A stretch of 64,000 nucleotides of DNA from Bradyrhizobium tropiciagri (GTDB lineage: Bacteria; Pseudomonadota; Alphaproteobacteria; Rhizobiales; Xanthobacteraceae). Both the position numbers and the translations under genes were made by a program. The notes under the pieces were generated by a model, which worked only from the letters and a program-made list of their open reading frames with translations, was not told where the DNA came from and made no database searches. Of this stretch, positions 24,385 through 34,178 are shown piece after piece; within the stretch, counting starts at the first letter, position 1; every line of letters begins with the position of its first letter. The stretch covers positions 124,001 to 188,000 of the forward strand of contig NZ_JAFCKF010000009.1 of NCBI RefSeq assembly GCF_018130545.1, in the 5' to 3' direction.

Positions 24385-25878
24385 ATGTTTGTGTCGCGTA
24401 ACCAGCCGAGGAGCGCACGTCTCGCGCTCTTCGGACTCGGTCTCAGCATCTTCGCTTTGATGCCGACCGAGCTCGGATATCAGGATATTGCCTCGCTCCT
24501 GGCCCGGCAGCCCGGCGTTGCCGAGCGCTGGCAGAAGCGCGTCTTCTCGTCGGCGGTCGGCTCCATCCAGGTCGCGACCTACAGCTTCGGCCGTCCGATC
24601 GGAACCTCGGCGCCGCAGGATCCGCAGATCCTGCTCGCGCGGCTCGACAGTTCGAGCGTCGACATCACCGGCGCGGTGACGCGCAATCCGATCGCGGCAC
24701 CGCCGCCGCGCTATGCGGCATCCGATTTTCCCAAGGTCGATCGCACCTTGAAGGGCGATCGTCTCGTCGTCAGGCGTCCCGACCAGGTTGATCCCGCACA
24801 GCCGGCAAATACCGCGCCGGCGAACGAGGATCCCGCGACGTCGAATGCGTCGGTCAAGGGCATGAAGACCGCGACCGCAATGGGTGGCAACGTACTTGCC
24901 GACAACGCGCCGCTCGATCCGGAATTGCAGGAGGCGCTGCGTGCGCCGCCGCTGCCGCAATATGCCACGCCGTCGCCGCAGCAATACGACGTGTCGATGT
25001 CGCTCGAGGCCAACCCGCTCGACGATCTGAAGCCCGCGCCCGCAACGCCTGCACCTGCACCCGTCGATGCCGCGCGCGAGCGCGACCCGTTCGCATTCAA
25101 GACCGCCAGCCTGTTCTTCGGCTCGTCGCTCGGCACGCCCGAGAATCTCGAGCGCTGGCAGCCCGGCGAGGCGCCGGTCGTCGTCGCGCCTGCGGTGCAG
25201 CCCGATCCCGACATGAAGGTGATGGCCTCGCTGCCGGTCGATGCCGACGGCCCGGTGAAGGCTGGCGAGATGGGCGAGAGCATCGCGCCGAAGGGCGAAG
25301 TCAACGCCGACGACCAGCACAGCAAGACGCCGGCGGAACGGCTCGGCCTGTTCGACGACAAGGCGCGGGCCAAGTCGGAGAAGTGCCTCGCCGAGGCGGT
25401 GTATTTCGAAGCGCGCGGCGAAGCGGTGCGCGGCCAGATCGCGGTCGCCCAGGTGGTGCTGAACCGCGCCTTCTCCGGCAAATATCCGGAGACGGTGTGC
25501 GGCGTGGTCTACCAGAACAAGAACCGGCACTACGCCTGCCAGTTCACCTTCGCCTGCGACAACATCCCTGACGTCGTCCGCGAGCCCGACATGTGGGACC
25601 GCGCGAAAAAGATCGCGAAGGCGATGCTCGACGGCAAATTGTGGCTGCCGGAAGTCGATCGCTCGACCCATTACCACGCCTATTGGGTGCGGCCGTCCTG
25701 GGTCAGCGAGATGAAGAAGATGTACAAGTTCGGCGTCCACACCTTCTATCGCCCACGCGCCTGGGGCGACGGCAGCGACGCCCCGAGCTGGGGCAGCGCG
25801 GCCGAGACCGCCAAGATATCGGCGCAGCTCGCCGAGGCCGCCCAGAGCTCGGCCGAGCAGGCCAGCGCCAAGCGCTAG
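24385..25878 (+). CDS. SleB-type cell wall hydrolase
   Basis: About 497 residues. An N-terminal hydrophobic segment (ARLALFGLGLSIFALMP) is probably an uncleaved signal anchor. Then come some 300 residues of Pro/Ala/Asp-rich, probably disordered sequence (APATPAPAPVDAARERDPFA). The C-terminal 140 residues are a SleB/CwlJ hydrolase domain: KCLAEAVYFEARGEAVRGQI (catalytic Glu in the EARGE segment), AVAQVVLNRAFSGKYPETVC and STHYHAYWVRPSW. It acts on periplasmic peptidoglycan, probably as a cortex-lytic-type transglycosylase or amidase. TTG 24370 is an alternative start. Confidence 0.85.
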   Translation: MFVSRNQPRSARLALFGLGLSIFALMPTELGYQDIASLLARQPGVAERWQKRVFSSAVGSIQVATYSFGRPIGTSAPQDPQILLARLDSSSVDITGAVTRNPIAAPPPRYAASDFPKVDRTLKGDRLVVRRPDQVDPAQPANTAPANEDPATSNASVKGMKTATAMGGNVLADNAPLDPELQEALRAPPLPQYATPSPQQYDVSMSLEANPLDDLKPAPATPAPAPVDAARERDPFAFKTASLFFGSSLGTPENLERWQPGEAPVVVAPAVQPDPDMKVMASLPVDADGPVKAGEMGESIAPKGEVNADDQHSKTPAERLGLFDDKARAKSEKCLAEAVYFEARGEAVRGQIAVAQVVLNRAFSGKYPETVCGVVYQNKNRHYACQFTFACDNIPDVVREPDMWDRAKKIAKAMLDGKLWLPEVDRSTHYHAYWVRPSWVSEMKKMYKFGVHTFYRPRAWGDGSDAPSWGSAAETAKISAQLAEAAQSSAEQASAKR

Positions 25879-26066
25879 GGTAACTCGGGGGGCGATGTGC
25901 CCCGGAATGACGCCCGTCATCCTCTCGGATTCTGCAGAGCAGCCCTGCGAGCGAATATTTTTCTCCTGTTTTTGTCCTGCCCCTCTTGGGGTTTTCATGC
26001 AGCTGCATTAACTCCCCGTAACGTTTCGCGGGGCGGTTCCCCCGCCAGCCGCGGGGGGAAGACAAC

Positions 26067-27311
26067 ATGGCCGTTACCACCGGGGATATCCGACCGGCGT
26101 CCGGCAGCTGGCGCACGCCGCTGGTTATCATCGTCTGCGGCTGTGCGATCGCGCTGCTGAGTTTCGGCCCGCGCTCCAGCCTCGGCTTCTTCGTGCAGCC
26201 GATGGGCCGCGAGTTCGCCTGGGGCCGCGACGTGTTCGGCCTTGCCATCGCGCTGCAGAACCTGTTGTGGGGGCTCGGCCAGCCGATCGCAGGCGCCATT
26301 GCCGACCGCTTCGGCCTGCTGCGCGTGATGATCGTCGGCGCGTTGCTGTACGCCGCCGGCCTGTTGCTGATGCGTTACTCCACCACCTCATTGTCGCTCG
26401 ACATCAGCGCCGGCGTGCTGATCGGTTTCGGCCTGTCGGGCTCATCGTTCAATCTCGTGCTGGCGGCCTTCAGCAAGCTGCTGCCGGCGGAAAAGCGCGG
26501 CATCGCGCTCGGCGCCGGCACCGCGGCAGGCTCGTTCGGCCAGTTCCTGTTCGCGCCGTTCGGCGTCGCGATGATCGACAATTTCGGCTGGCAGACCGCG
26601 CTCGTCGTGTTCAGCGCACTGATGCTGCTGATCGTGCCGCTCTCGTTCGCGCTCGCGACACCGCCGGCGGAAACGAAGGAGGCCGCGCCCGCCGATCAGC
26701 AATCGTTCAGGACGGCGCTGGCGGAGGCGTTTGGCCATCGCTCCTACGTGCTCCTGGTGATCGGCTTCTTCACCTGCGGCTTCCAGCTTGCCTTCATCAC
26801 CATCCATCTGCCGGCCTATCTGGCCGACCGCGGCATTCCGGCGACAACAGGCGGTTGGGTGGTCGCGGCGATCGGCCTGTTCAACATCATCGGCTCGCTC
26901 AGCGTCGGCTGGCTGCAGAACTATTTTCCGAAGCGCTATCTGTTGTCGGTGATCTACTTCACGCGCGCGCTGGCGACGGTTGCCTTCATCTCGTTCCCGG
27001 TCACGCCGTTCTCGGCGATTGCGTTCGGCGCGGTCTCGGGGCTGCTGTGGCTGTCGAGCGTGCCGCCGACCTCGGCGCTGGTCGCGCTGATGTTCGGCAC
27101 CCGCTGGTTCTCCACCCTCTATGGCTTCGCCTTCGTCAGCCATCAGGTCGGCGGCTTCCTCGGGGTCTGGCTCGGCGGCGTGGTGTTCGAGAAGTTCGGC
27201 TCATACACCCCAATCTGGTGGCTGTCGGTGCTGTTCGGCGTGCTGTCGGCGCTGATCAACCTGCCGATCGTCGAAGCGCCGGTCGCGCGCCCGGTTGCGC
27301 AGCCTGCCTGA
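26067..27311 (+). CDS. Major facilitator superfamily transporter
   Basis: A 414-residue inner-membrane transporter with about 12 hydrophobic segments. The loop 2-3 signature appears as GAIADRFGLLRVMIVGALLY, and a central loop rich in charged residues (PPAETKEAAPADQQSFRTAL) separates the two halves. By its N-terminus (CAIALLSFGPRSSLGFFVQP) it resembles OFA/oxalate-formate-like and monocarboxylate MFS proteins. GGGGGAAGACAAC precedes the ATG. No linked metabolic gene identifies the substrate; the AcuI-type reductase follows 45 bases later. Confidence 0.85.
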   Translation: MAVTTGDIRPASGSWRTPLVIIVCGCAIALLSFGPRSSLGFFVQPMGREFAWGRDVFGLAIALQNLLWGLGQPIAGAIADRFGLLRVMIVGALLYAAGLLLMRYSTTSLSLDISAGVLIGFGLSGSSFNLVLAAFSKLLPAEKRGIALGAGTAAGSFGQFLFAPFGVAMIDNFGWQTALVVFSALMLLIVPLSFALATPPAETKEAAPADQQSFRTALAEAFGHRSYVLLVIGFFTCGFQLAFITIHLPAYLADRGIPATTGGWVVAAIGLFNIIGSLSVGWLQNYFPKRYLLSVIYFTRALATVAFISFPVTPFSAIAFGAVSGLLWLSSVPPTSALVALMFGTRWFSTLYGFAFVSHQVGGFLGVWLGGVVFEKFGSYTPIWWLSVLFGVLSALINLPIVEAPVARPVAQPA

Positions 27312-27356
27312 TGAGATAAAAACTCCTCGAAACCAAGATTACGGGGAGTGCGCATC

Positions 27357-28343
27357 GTGGCAACGTTCAAGGCAATCAGGATCGACAAGGCGGACAAGGG
27401 TACCACCGCCGCACTGACCCAATTCGACGACGCGGAATTGATGGATGGCGACGTCACCGTCCGCGTCGAATGGTCGACGCTGAACTACAAGGACGGCCTG
27501 GCGCTGACCGGCAAGGCGCCGGTGGTGCGCCGCTTTCCGATGATCGCCGGCATCGATTTCGCCGGCACGGTCGAACAGTCCAGCCATCCTGACTGGAAGG
27601 CGGGCGACAAGGTCGTCTGCAACGGCTGGGGCATGGGCGAGACCCATCTCGGCGCCTATGCCGAGAAGGCCCGCGTCAAGGGCGACTGGCTGGTCCGGCT
27701 GCCCGACGGCATCTCGGCGCGCGACGCGATGGCGGTCGGCACCGCCGGCTATACGGCGATGCTGTCGGTGCTGGCGCTGGAGAAGCACGGGCTCACCCCG
27801 AAGAGCGGCCCGGTGGTGGTGACGGGCGCTGCCGGCGGCGTCGGCTCGGTGGCGATCGCGGTGCTGTCGAAGCTCGGCTACCACGTCATCGCGTCGACCG
27901 GACGGGTGTCCGAGGCCGACTACCTCAAGGGACTCGGCGCCAGCGAGGTGATCGACCGCGCCGAGCTGTCGGGTGCCCCGAAGGCGCTCGCCAAGGAGCG
28001 CTGGGCCGGCGGCGTCGACAGCGTTGGCTCCACCACGCTCGCGAACCTGCTGTCGATGACCAAGTACGGCGGGGCGATCGCGGCCTGCGGCCTGGCGGCT
28101 GGTATGGACCTGCCGTCGTCGGTCGCGCCGTTCATTTTGCGCGGCGTGTGCCTTCTCGGTATCGATTCCGTGATGTGCCCGATCGAGCTTCGCCGGACCG
28201 CCTGGCGCCGCCTTGCCAGCGATCTGGACAAGGCTAAACTGGCTGATATCACTCATGAAATCGTTTTGGACGAGGTCATGCCCTATGGCGCGAAAATCCT
28301 CGCCGGCGAGGTCCGCGGCCGCATCGTGGTAAAAATAGTCTGA
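27357..28343 (+). CDS. acuI: Acrylyl-CoA reductase-type MDR oxidoreductase (AcuI/YhdH)
   Basis: A 328-residue zinc-independent medium-chain reductase; AcuI reduces the toxic intermediate acryloyl-CoA to propionyl-CoA with NADPH. Diagnostic segments: [60 protein letters not shown], the nucleotide-binding [20 protein letters not shown] and [21 protein letters not shown] chose GTG 27357, spaced 8-9 bases from ACGGGGAG; GTG 27348 is too close. It is 45 bases after the MFS gene on the same strand, so an operon is possible. Confidence 0.88.
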   Translation: MATFKAIRIDKADKGTTAALTQFDDAELMDGDVTVRVEWSTLNYKDGLALTGKAPVVRRFPMIAGIDFAGTVEQSSHPDWKAGDKVVCNGWGMGETHLGAYAEKARVKGDWLVRLPDGISARDAMAVGTAGYTAMLSVLALEKHGLTPKSGPVVVTGAAGGVGSVAIAVLSKLGYHVIASTGRVSEADYLKGLGASEVIDRAELSGAPKALAKERWAGGVDSVGSTTLANLLSMTKYGGAIAACGLAAGMDLPSSVAPFILRGVCLLGIDSVMCPIELRRTAWRRLASDLDKAKLADITHEIVLDEVMPYGAKILAGEVRGRIVVKIV

Positions 28344-28358
28344 GGACGTTCAGACTTT
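28337..28358 (+). terminator. Short hairpin overlapping the acuI stop codon
   Basis: AGTCTGA-ggacgt-TCAGACT followed by TT: a 7-bp stem whose left arm contains the stop codon. Weak U run, so termination is only moderately likely. Confidence 0.45.
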
Positions 28359-28422
28359 ACCAACCAAGCTGCTCCAATGTTGCCACGGTTGGTATGGTAA
28401 GCAGCGGGTAAAGAGGCTTGCA

Positions 28423-28494
28423 GCATGATCCCGGGGGGCCGGGATTCCTCGCGCAGACGCCGAGAAGCGTCGGTAGCGGGGATCATGCTCACAA
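28423..28494. repeat. Inverted repeat AGCATGATCCC / GGGATCATGCT
   Basis: Arms AGCATGATCCC (28423-28433) and GGGATCATGCT (28484-28494) are exact reverse complements about 50 bases apart, with a smaller hairpin (GACGCCGAGAAGCGTC) inside. Related to the element at 13399-13476. It precedes the exported protein gene. Confidence 0.6.
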
Positions 28495-28529
28495 GGAGCG
28501 GGTGCCCGCGCTCGTTAGTGGAGTAGCTC

Positions 28530-29108
28530 ATGCTTGCGCGTTTGGTGTTGGGGGCCGTCACGGCCGGAGCGATGGTCGTGCCGGCATTCGCAGGCATGAT
28601 GAACGCAGATGAGGCCCGCAAGTTCGTCGCAGGCAAGGTATTCGCCTTCACCTGTTTCGATGGCACCCGCGGCGCGGGCCGTATCCTCGACGATCTCGGC
28701 GCAGCAGGCTCGATCCAGTTCTCCGGCTCCGGTCCGATCCGCCATGTGCGCCTGCCCGGCAACACGCTGCAAATCCGCGGTCAGAGCGTTTGCGCGTCGC
28801 TGAAGGGCATTCCGTTCGAGCCGTGCTTCAATCTCGACAAGCAGGATGACCGGACGTTCCGCGGTTCGGTTTCCGGCATGGGATTCGCCTATTGCGATTT
28901 CCATCACCAGGGCGGCCAGCAGATGCTGATGGCGCGCGCGGCGGCGCGTCCGCGCTCGCTGCACCCGCGCACCCGATCCGCGGAAGCCTCGCCGACCGAA
29001 GTGTCGCGCGTTGAGACGCCGCAGGTCGGAAGCGCGAAGCTTGAGCCGGTCAAGGCCGAGCCGGCCAAAGTCGAGAGCGCACCGGAATTGCGCCGCTCCA
29101 CCGACTAA
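28530..29108 (+). CDS. Exported hypothetical protein with charged C-terminal tail
   Basis: 192 residues. Signal peptide MLARLVLGAVTAGAMVVPAF with an AFAG cleavage site. The mature core (about 22-130) is beta-rich with four Cys (FTCFDGTRG, SVCASLKG, EPCFNL, YCDFHH) that could form two disulphides. A Pro/Glu/Lys tail with a repeated KVEPAK-like pattern (LEPVKAEPAKVESAPEL) follows. No family recognised; probably periplasmic. Preceded by GTGGAGTAGCTC. Confidence 0.65.
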   Translation: MLARLVLGAVTAGAMVVPAFAGMMNADEARKFVAGKVFAFTCFDGTRGAGRILDDLGAAGSIQFSGSGPIRHVRLPGNTLQIRGQSVCASLKGIPFEPCFNLDKQDDRTFRGSVSGMGFAYCDFHHQGGQQMLMARAAARPRSLHPRTRSAEASPTEVSRVETPQVGSAKLEPVKAEPAKVESAPELRRSTD

Positions 29109-29244
29109 CGTCTCATCTGCGCGCTAGCGGGAATAGCTGCCGAGCCGTAGTCATACGGATGGCGGTCTCCACGCGTTGATCGCTACTCAATACCTAGCGT
29201 CCGCCGAGGCGCAGGATGGTGGGGACACCGATTTGAGTAGTCAT

Positions 29245-29478
29245 ATGGCGCAATATTTTTTCCGTATCAGTGATGGCGATTACGCTGGTGCGTCCGACCA
29301 CGCGACGGAGTTCGAGAGCCGTGACGTGGCCTGGGCCGAGATGACCAAGGTCTGCGGAAATTTCCTTGGCAGCATTTCGCGCAACATGAAGCAAGACAGC
29401 GAATGGCACATGGAGCTGCTCGACGAGAGCCGCAAGCCGGTGTTCAGGATTCGCCTGGTCGCTGAATCCGTCGACTGA
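29245..29478 (+). CDS. DUF6894 family small protein
   Basis: 77 residues, MAQYFFRISDGDYAGASDHA then TEFESRDVAWAEMTKVCGNF, the pattern of the DUF6894 family: an N-terminal strand YFFRI, a Ala/Trp-rich helix, and an ending WHMELLDESRKPVFRIRLVA. These small proteins are abundant in Bradyrhizobium and their function is unknown. I chose ATG 29245; the frame begins at 29176, but its leader is not typical of the family. The ribosome binding site is weak. An inverted pair CTACTCAA / TTGAGTAG lies just upstream. Confidence 0.75.
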   Translation: MAQYFFRISDGDYAGASDHATEFESRDVAWAEMTKVCGNFLGSISRNMKQDSEWHMELLDESRKPVFRIRLVAESVD

Positions 29479-29490
29479 GGCTCTCGCCGT

Positions 29491-32211
29491 TCAGGACAAC
29501 GAGCTCGACCCTCCGGTCTGCAGCGCAGGCGGCGCTGTGCGCCTGCGGAACAGGATGCGCTGATACAGCCAGCCGATCGCGACCAGCACGATGCCAAGGC
29601 ACATGAACGACAGCGCCCGGTAGACACCGGTGAGCGTCGACATGTCGACCAGGAATGCTTTCAGGATCGTCAGCCCGATCACCGCAGCGGATGCGAGTCG
29701 CGCCCGCTGCGAGTTGACGACGATGCCGATGCCGAGCAGCGCGACGCCGAACATCAGCCACGCGATCGAATAGGTGTATTGCTCCGCGCCCGTGGTCTCG
29801 CCGCGCGACAGCACCGGCCCGTGATAGAGCCTGCGGATCTCGAACGTGACATAAGCGAGCGCAAGCACCAGCGCGCCGGCCGCAATCGTGTTGGCATAGC
29901 TCGCGGGGCGATGCCCTGCCACCGCGTAGGACAACAGCAATGCCAGCACGGCCGGCAGTCCATAGCCGAGCAGCAGCAGATTGATGAAGCTGCCGCCGAC
30001 GTCCTGCCACCACAGCATCGGATTCTCCAGCCCGAGCAACCCGAACAGGCTGGCAAGCCCGGCGAAGACGGTCAGCAGCACCGCAGCGACATTGTGGACG
30101 ATGCTGCCGCTGCGCAGCCGCAGCCGCTCCAGCCCGATCGCCATCGCGAGCGTCACGCCGACCTGGAGCGCGACCTCGGTCAACCCGGCGCTCGCGTAAT
30201 AGACGTCGCCGCGATTGACCGCGTGGCGGATCTCCATGAAGGCGAGCAGCACCGTGAACAGGATCGCGGCGGACTCGACCATGCGCAGCGGGACGTCGTC
30301 GCCGTTGCGGCGCAGAAAGTGACTGCCGGCCCAGAACGACAGCGCCGGCACGCCATAGCCCCACAACAGCCAGTTGAAGATCGGCGTGGTGCCGACGGCA
30401 TCGCCGGCGATCCGCGGCTCATAGCCGATGCGCAGCACCACGATGCCGGCGAGGATCGCGGCGAGCCAGCGCAAGAACGGGATCGGCCGCTGCACCGACA
30501 GCCATGCCGTACCCATCGACACCAGCGCCAGCGCGATGGTGAGCCAGCCCTTGTCGAGCGCGAAGGTCAGCGCAAGCGCCAGCGCGGCGAGGGCGCCGGT
30601 CGCGGACAATGCGATCGAGGGTGATAGTTCGGGCCGCTCGCCGCGCCGGGTCAGCGCCTCGGTCGCGGCGGCGTAGGCCGCAGCCAGCAGCACGGCGAGG
30701 ACCGCGAACGGGATCGAACGATCGAGATGCGCGATGCGCGCATAGAGCGTGACCAACAGCGCGATAGGCGTGAACACCGCCGCGGCAGCCCAGGTCGCGG
30801 TGACCTTCGTGGTGACGAAACGGAATTGTGCGAGGAAACCGGCGATGCCGAAAACGGCCGCGAACAGCGCCGCAGTGACGAGATGCAGCGAGACCGAGCC
30901 ATCGGTCGCGGACGGGCCGATGCCGGGGATCGCACCGCCCGGCAGCACCAGCATGTCGACGTTGCGGCGCACCGCCCATTCGCCGAACACGATGAAGATG
31001 AAGGCCGATGCGGCGGCGATCGCACCGGCAGCCGCGGGCGCGCGCCAGGCGACGAAAAGGCTGCCCGCCGTCAGCAGCGCAAAGCCGATCATCGCGGTGT
31101 CGGCGTGGGCGCTGTTGAGCACGATCAGCATTGCGCCAAACAGATAGGCCGCGAGCGAGCCCGAGGAGATCGGCTCGATCTCCTCGCCATCGCCGTCGGG
31201 GCCAAACATGAAGCCGCAGACCACCAGCAGCGCCGCCAGCACGAAGCCGGCTATGACGTGGAAAACATGCGGCGCGATCATCTCCGGGCCGCATTGCAGG
31301 CACGGGAAGGTCCACAGCAGCGCGAAGGCGATGGTGGTGACGGCAAGCCAGCGCCACAGCCGGATGCGTGCGAGGCCGAACGCGGCCGCCGTGACGATCG
31401 CGAGATAAATGTAGAGCGACCAGAAATCGGGCTTGTCCGACGAGACCAGGATCGGCGTGACGAACGCGCCGACGATGCCGAGTCCTGCCAGCGCCGGCCC
31501 GTGCAGCAGCGCCGCAGCAAGCGTGCCGAGCGCGACCATGCCGAGCAGGATGAAGGCGGTTGCCGGCGCGAGGAAGTCATACAGCGCGTAGGCGGCGTAG
31601 ACCGTGGCGAAGGCCACGGCGGTGCCGGCCGCGGTGAGGATCGCCGGAATGTTGGCGATCGGGAGCGCTTCGATGCTGGAGATGTTTTCCTGGCGCCGTG
31701 TCCATTCACCGGCGCCGAGCAGCGCCAGCGCGAACAATCCGCCGAGCATCGTGCGCACGCCGGGGCCGAGCAGCCCGGCCTCGATCGAATAGCGCACCAT
31801 GAAGAAGCCGCCGAGCGCGAGCGTCAGGCCGCCGATCCAAACCACCCAGCGGGTGCCGAGCGTCTCCTCGAAACCGGGCGCAGGCGGTGGCGGGGGCGGC
31901 GGTTCTGGCAGCGGCGGCGGCGCTGCGTTTGATGCGTCCACGACCGGCTCTGCCTGTGGCTCCGGCTCGCTCGCGGCAGCCTCGGGCAGCGGCGGCGGAG
32001 CGATGGGCGGCGCTGCCGGAAGCGTCTGTTCGAACGCCTCGAGCGGCGCCAGCGGCGGCGGCATCGCGGTCCGCGCGGCGGTAACGCCTGCGGCCTCGAG
32101 CGCATCCAGCCGGCGCCGCAGCGCTGTGATCTGGCTCAGCGCCTTGCGGGCGAAGATGATCGCCACGATGGCAATGACGAGCGTGAGGAAGTCGAACGGC
32201 GAATCGAACAT
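29491..32211 (-). CDS. DUF2339 family large polytopic membrane protein
   Basis: 906 residues. One N-terminal helix (FDFLTLVIAIVAIIFARKAL) is followed by a short coiled-coil (ALSQITALRRRLDALEAAG), a Pro/Ala-rich linker with PPPLPEPPPPPPPAPGFEE, and then from about residue 125 (TRWVVWIGGLTLALGGFFMV) more than 20 predicted membrane helices to the C-terminus. This organisation matches DUF2339, whose function is unknown. The start follows GAGGCCCAATG with the ATG at 32211. It is alone on its strand between unrelated genes. Confidence 0.9.
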   Translation of the reverse strand: MFDSPFDFLTLVIAIVAIIFARKALSQITALRRRLDALEAAGVTAARTAMPPPLAPLEAFEQTLPAAPPIAPPPLPEAAASEPEPQAEPVVDASNAAPPPLPEPPPPPPPAPGFEETLGTRWVVWIGGLTLALGGFFMVRYSIEAGLLGPGVRTMLGGLFALALLGAGEWTRRQENISSIEALPIANIPAILTAAGTAVAFATVYAAYALYDFLAPATAFILLGMVALGTLAAALLHGPALAGLGIVGAFVTPILVSSDKPDFWSLYIYLAIVTAAAFGLARIRLWRWLAVTTIAFALLWTFPCLQCGPEMIAPHVFHVIAGFVLAALLVVCGFMFGPDGDGEEIEPISSGSLAAYLFGAMLIVLNSAHADTAMIGFALLTAGSLFVAWRAPAAAGAIAAASAFIFIVFGEWAVRRNVDMLVLPGGAIPGIGPSATDGSVSLHLVTAALFAAVFGIAGFLAQFRFVTTKVTATWAAAAVFTPIALLVTLYARIAHLDRSIPFAVLAVLLAAAYAAATEALTRRGERPELSPSIALSATGALAALALALTFALDKGWLTIALALVSMGTAWLSVQRPIPFLRWLAAILAGIVVLRIGYEPRIAGDAVGTTPIFNWLLWGYGVPALSFWAGSHFLRRNGDDVPLRMVESAAILFTVLLAFMEIRHAVNRGDVYYASAGLTEVALQVGVTLAMAIGLERLRLRSGSIVHNVAAVLLTVFAGLASLFGLLGLENPMLWWQDVGGSFINLLLLGYGLPAVLALLLSYAVAGHRPASYANTIAAGALVLALAYVTFEIRRLYHGPVLSRGETTGAEQYTYSIAWLMFGVALLGIGIVVNSQRARLASAAVIGLTILKAFLVDMSTLTGVYRALSFMCLGIVLVAIGWLYQRILFRRRTAPPALQTGGSSSLS

Positions 32212-32316
32212 TGGGCCTCCGGCAGGACGCGCCGGACTTTTGGCCAGCCAGCAGCCCGTCGCAACCTAGTAGTGCACTTGGGAGGACCGGAAGTTCAAGG
32301 CCGCGGCAGCTTCGCG

Positions 32317-32823
32317 CTAGTCCAGATCGATATGGAAGGGCCGGCCTTCCACACTCATGCTGCCGGGGCCCATCGCATCGAGCGCGCGCAGCATCCGGCC
32401 CTCGCGTCCGAGCGCCTTGTCGGCGAGGCTGACGATCAGCCGGTTGGGCGCCGCGATCGGCGAGGCCTCGCGGATCAGCCGGGCAATGGACATTTCGTCG
32501 CGGTGCGGATTGAGCGCGCAGACAGTGGCGAATGCGCTTGCGGTCGAGCGGCTGATGCCGGCGTAGCAGTGCACCACCATCGGTGCGCGGCGATCCCAGC
32601 CGCGCACGAAGCTCAGCACGCGCTCGATATGCGTCTCGTTCGGCGCCACGAACCCGTCCATCTGTTCGACGATGTCGTCCATTGACACTTTCAGATGGTT
32701 GGCCGGAAGCACCGAGGGCGGCCGCTGCACCTGATCGACATTGGCCATCACGGTCAGCACATGGCTGGCTCCGGTGGCACGAACCGTATCGGAGAGCGCG
32801 GCAAGCGAGCAGACGTGTAGCAT
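32317..32823 (-). CDS. Tyrosine/dual-specificity phosphatase-like protein
   Basis: 168 residues. The phosphatase signature HCYAGISRSTAS (Cys about 86, Arg about 92; HCx5R) is intact, and VSMDDIVEQMDGFVAPNETH supplies a general-acid-type Asp region. Single-domain cytosolic enzyme of the DSP/PTP class common in rhizobia. ATG 32823 is preceded by only a weak site (AAGGACCATC). Substrate unknown; it could be protein or a small phosphorylated metabolite. Confidence 0.82.
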   Translation of the reverse strand: MLHVCSLAALSDTVRATGASHVLTVMANVDQVQRPPSVLPANHLKVSMDDIVEQMDGFVAPNETHIERVLSFVRGWDRRAPMVVHCYAGISRSTASAFATVCALNPHRDEMSIARLIREASPIAAPNRLIVSLADKALGREGRMLRALDAMGPGSMSVEGRPFHIDLD

Positions 32824-32943
32824 GATGGTCCTTGGCTATCGGGTGCCGCGATTATAACGGCTGCTTCCGGACGGGCAAAGGCGGACGGCGCCATGCCTGG
32901 TGTTCGTTTTGCGGCGCAACCGCAGCACGTCTCGCTGTGCTGC

Positions 32944-33555
32944 CTAAGACGCGCATACTGCGTTGAAGCGTTCGAGGAACTGCTTTTCAGCCCGCGCCGC
33001 GGTCCAGGGCGTCAGATAGTCGCGCTCGGTCGCTTCGGGCAATTCCGGATCGCGGCCGAACAGCCGCTTGGCTTCGGCTTGCGAAAATCCCGCCAGATGC
33101 GTCGCCTCGAGATAAGCGGCGCCGCGGTCGGCGGCCTTGATTTGCTGGGTGATCTCGTCTGCCAGCACCGCCGGCAGGCCGAAGCGGATGTGGATCGCCG
33201 ACAGCAACCGCTTCTCCACCACCTTGTATTCGCCCGCGAGCACTGCCTTGAACGGCGAGATCATGTCGCCGATGACGTATTCCGGTGCGTCGTGCAGCAG
33301 TGCTGCGAGACGATGGCTGATGTCGACGCGCGGAATCTGCTGACGCATCACCGCCTCGACCAGCAGCGTGTGCTGCGCCACCGAGAAGATGTGCGCGCCC
33401 GAGGTCTGACCATTCCAGCGCGCGACCCGCGCCAGTCCATGCGCGATGTCGACGATCTCGATATCGAGCGGAGACGGGTCGAGCAGGTCCAGCCTGCGTC
33501 CCGACAACATCCGCTGCCAGGCGCGGGTTGTCTCCGTCGATTTGCGTGCCGTCAT
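32944..33555 (-). CDS. HD-domain phosphohydrolase (YfbR-like)
   Basis: 203 residues. Metal-binding HD pattern: H in SVAQHTLLVE, HD in AALLHDAPEYVIGDM and a later Asp in IKAADRGA, as in 5'-deoxynucleotidase YfbR and related HD hydrolases. Last gene of a tightly packed leftward set: its ATG overlaps the stop of the tag gene (ATGA at 33552-33555), and the tag start overlaps ygfZ in the same way. The long frame to 33798 is not the real start. A nucleotide-pool role next to a DNA glycosylase is plausible but inferred. Confidence 0.85.
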   Translation of the reverse strand: MTARKSTETTRAWQRMLSGRRLDLLDPSPLDIEIVDIAHGLARVARWNGQTSGAHIFSVAQHTLLVEAVMRQQIPRVDISHRLAALLHDAPEYVIGDMISPFKAVLAGEYKVVEKRLLSAIHIRFGLPAVLADEITQQIKAADRGAAYLEATHLAGFSQAEAKRLFGRDPELPEATERDYLTPWTAARAEKQFLERFNAVCAS

Positions 33556-34178
33556 TTCTTCTTGAGCCGCGGGCTGCGGAGCTTGCCGCTGCAAGACTCG
33601 TGGCAGAAGCAAGTGACGAGATGATCGTTGACCATGCCGGTCGCCTGCATGAAGGCATAGACGATGGTGGGGCCGACGAATTTGAAGCCGCGTGCGCCGA
33701 GCTCCTTGGAGACCTTGATCGAGACCGGCGTCGAGGCCGGCACGCTCGCGGTGGTCTTGAACTGGTTGACCTTCGGCTTGCCGTCGACGAAGTCCCACAG
33801 GAATTTCGAGAAGCCGGGGCCCTTCTCCATGATCTCCAAATAGCCCTTGGCACTCGCCACTGTGCCTTCGATCTTGGCGCGGTTGCGGACGATGCCGGCG
33901 TCGTTCATCAACGCATGCACCTTCTTGTCGGTGTAGCGCGCGATCTTCTCGGGCTGGAAATCGTCGAAGGCTTTGCGGAAATTCTCGCGCTTGCGCAGGA
34001 TCGTGATCCAGGACAGGCCGGCCTGGAATCCGTCGAGGATCAGCTTTTCGTAGAGCGCGCGGTCGTCATATTCCGGCACGCCCCATTCATTGTCGTGATA
34101 GGCGACGTAGAACGCGTCCTCACCCGGCCAGGGGCAGCGCGTCTTGCCGTCGGGATGCAGCTTCGCGGTACGGCTCAT
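33552..34178 (-). CDS. tag: DNA-3-methyladenine glycosylase I
   Basis: 208 residues; excises 3-methyladenine from alkylated DNA. Typical segments: TRCPWPGEDAFYVAYHDNEW, GLSWITILRKRENFRKAFDD and GFKFVGPTIVYAFMQATGMV. Zinc ligands of the family are present: an N-terminal Cys (about 15), His in AYHDNEW, and the His and Cys in MVNDHLVTCFCHE. The C-terminal tail is basic. Start and stop overlap the neighbouring genes by 4 bases each (ATGA), so it is translationally coupled to ygfZ and the HD gene. Confidence 0.95.
   Translation of the reverse strand: MSRTAKLHPDGKTRCPWPGEDAFYVAYHDNEWGVPEYDDRALYEKLILDGFQAGLSWITILRKRENFRKAFDDFQPEKIARYTDKKVHALMNDAGIVRNRAKIEGTVASAKGYLEIMEKGPGFSKFLWDFVDGKPKVNQFKTTASVPASTPVSIKVSKELGARGFKFVGPTIVYAFMQATGMVNDHLVTCFCHESCSGKLRSPRLKKK

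Noticed and set aside
24310-25998. A 562-codon open frame antisense to the SleB hydrolase gene
   Set aside because: Arg-rich, no motif, and the plus strand has a clear SleB domain.
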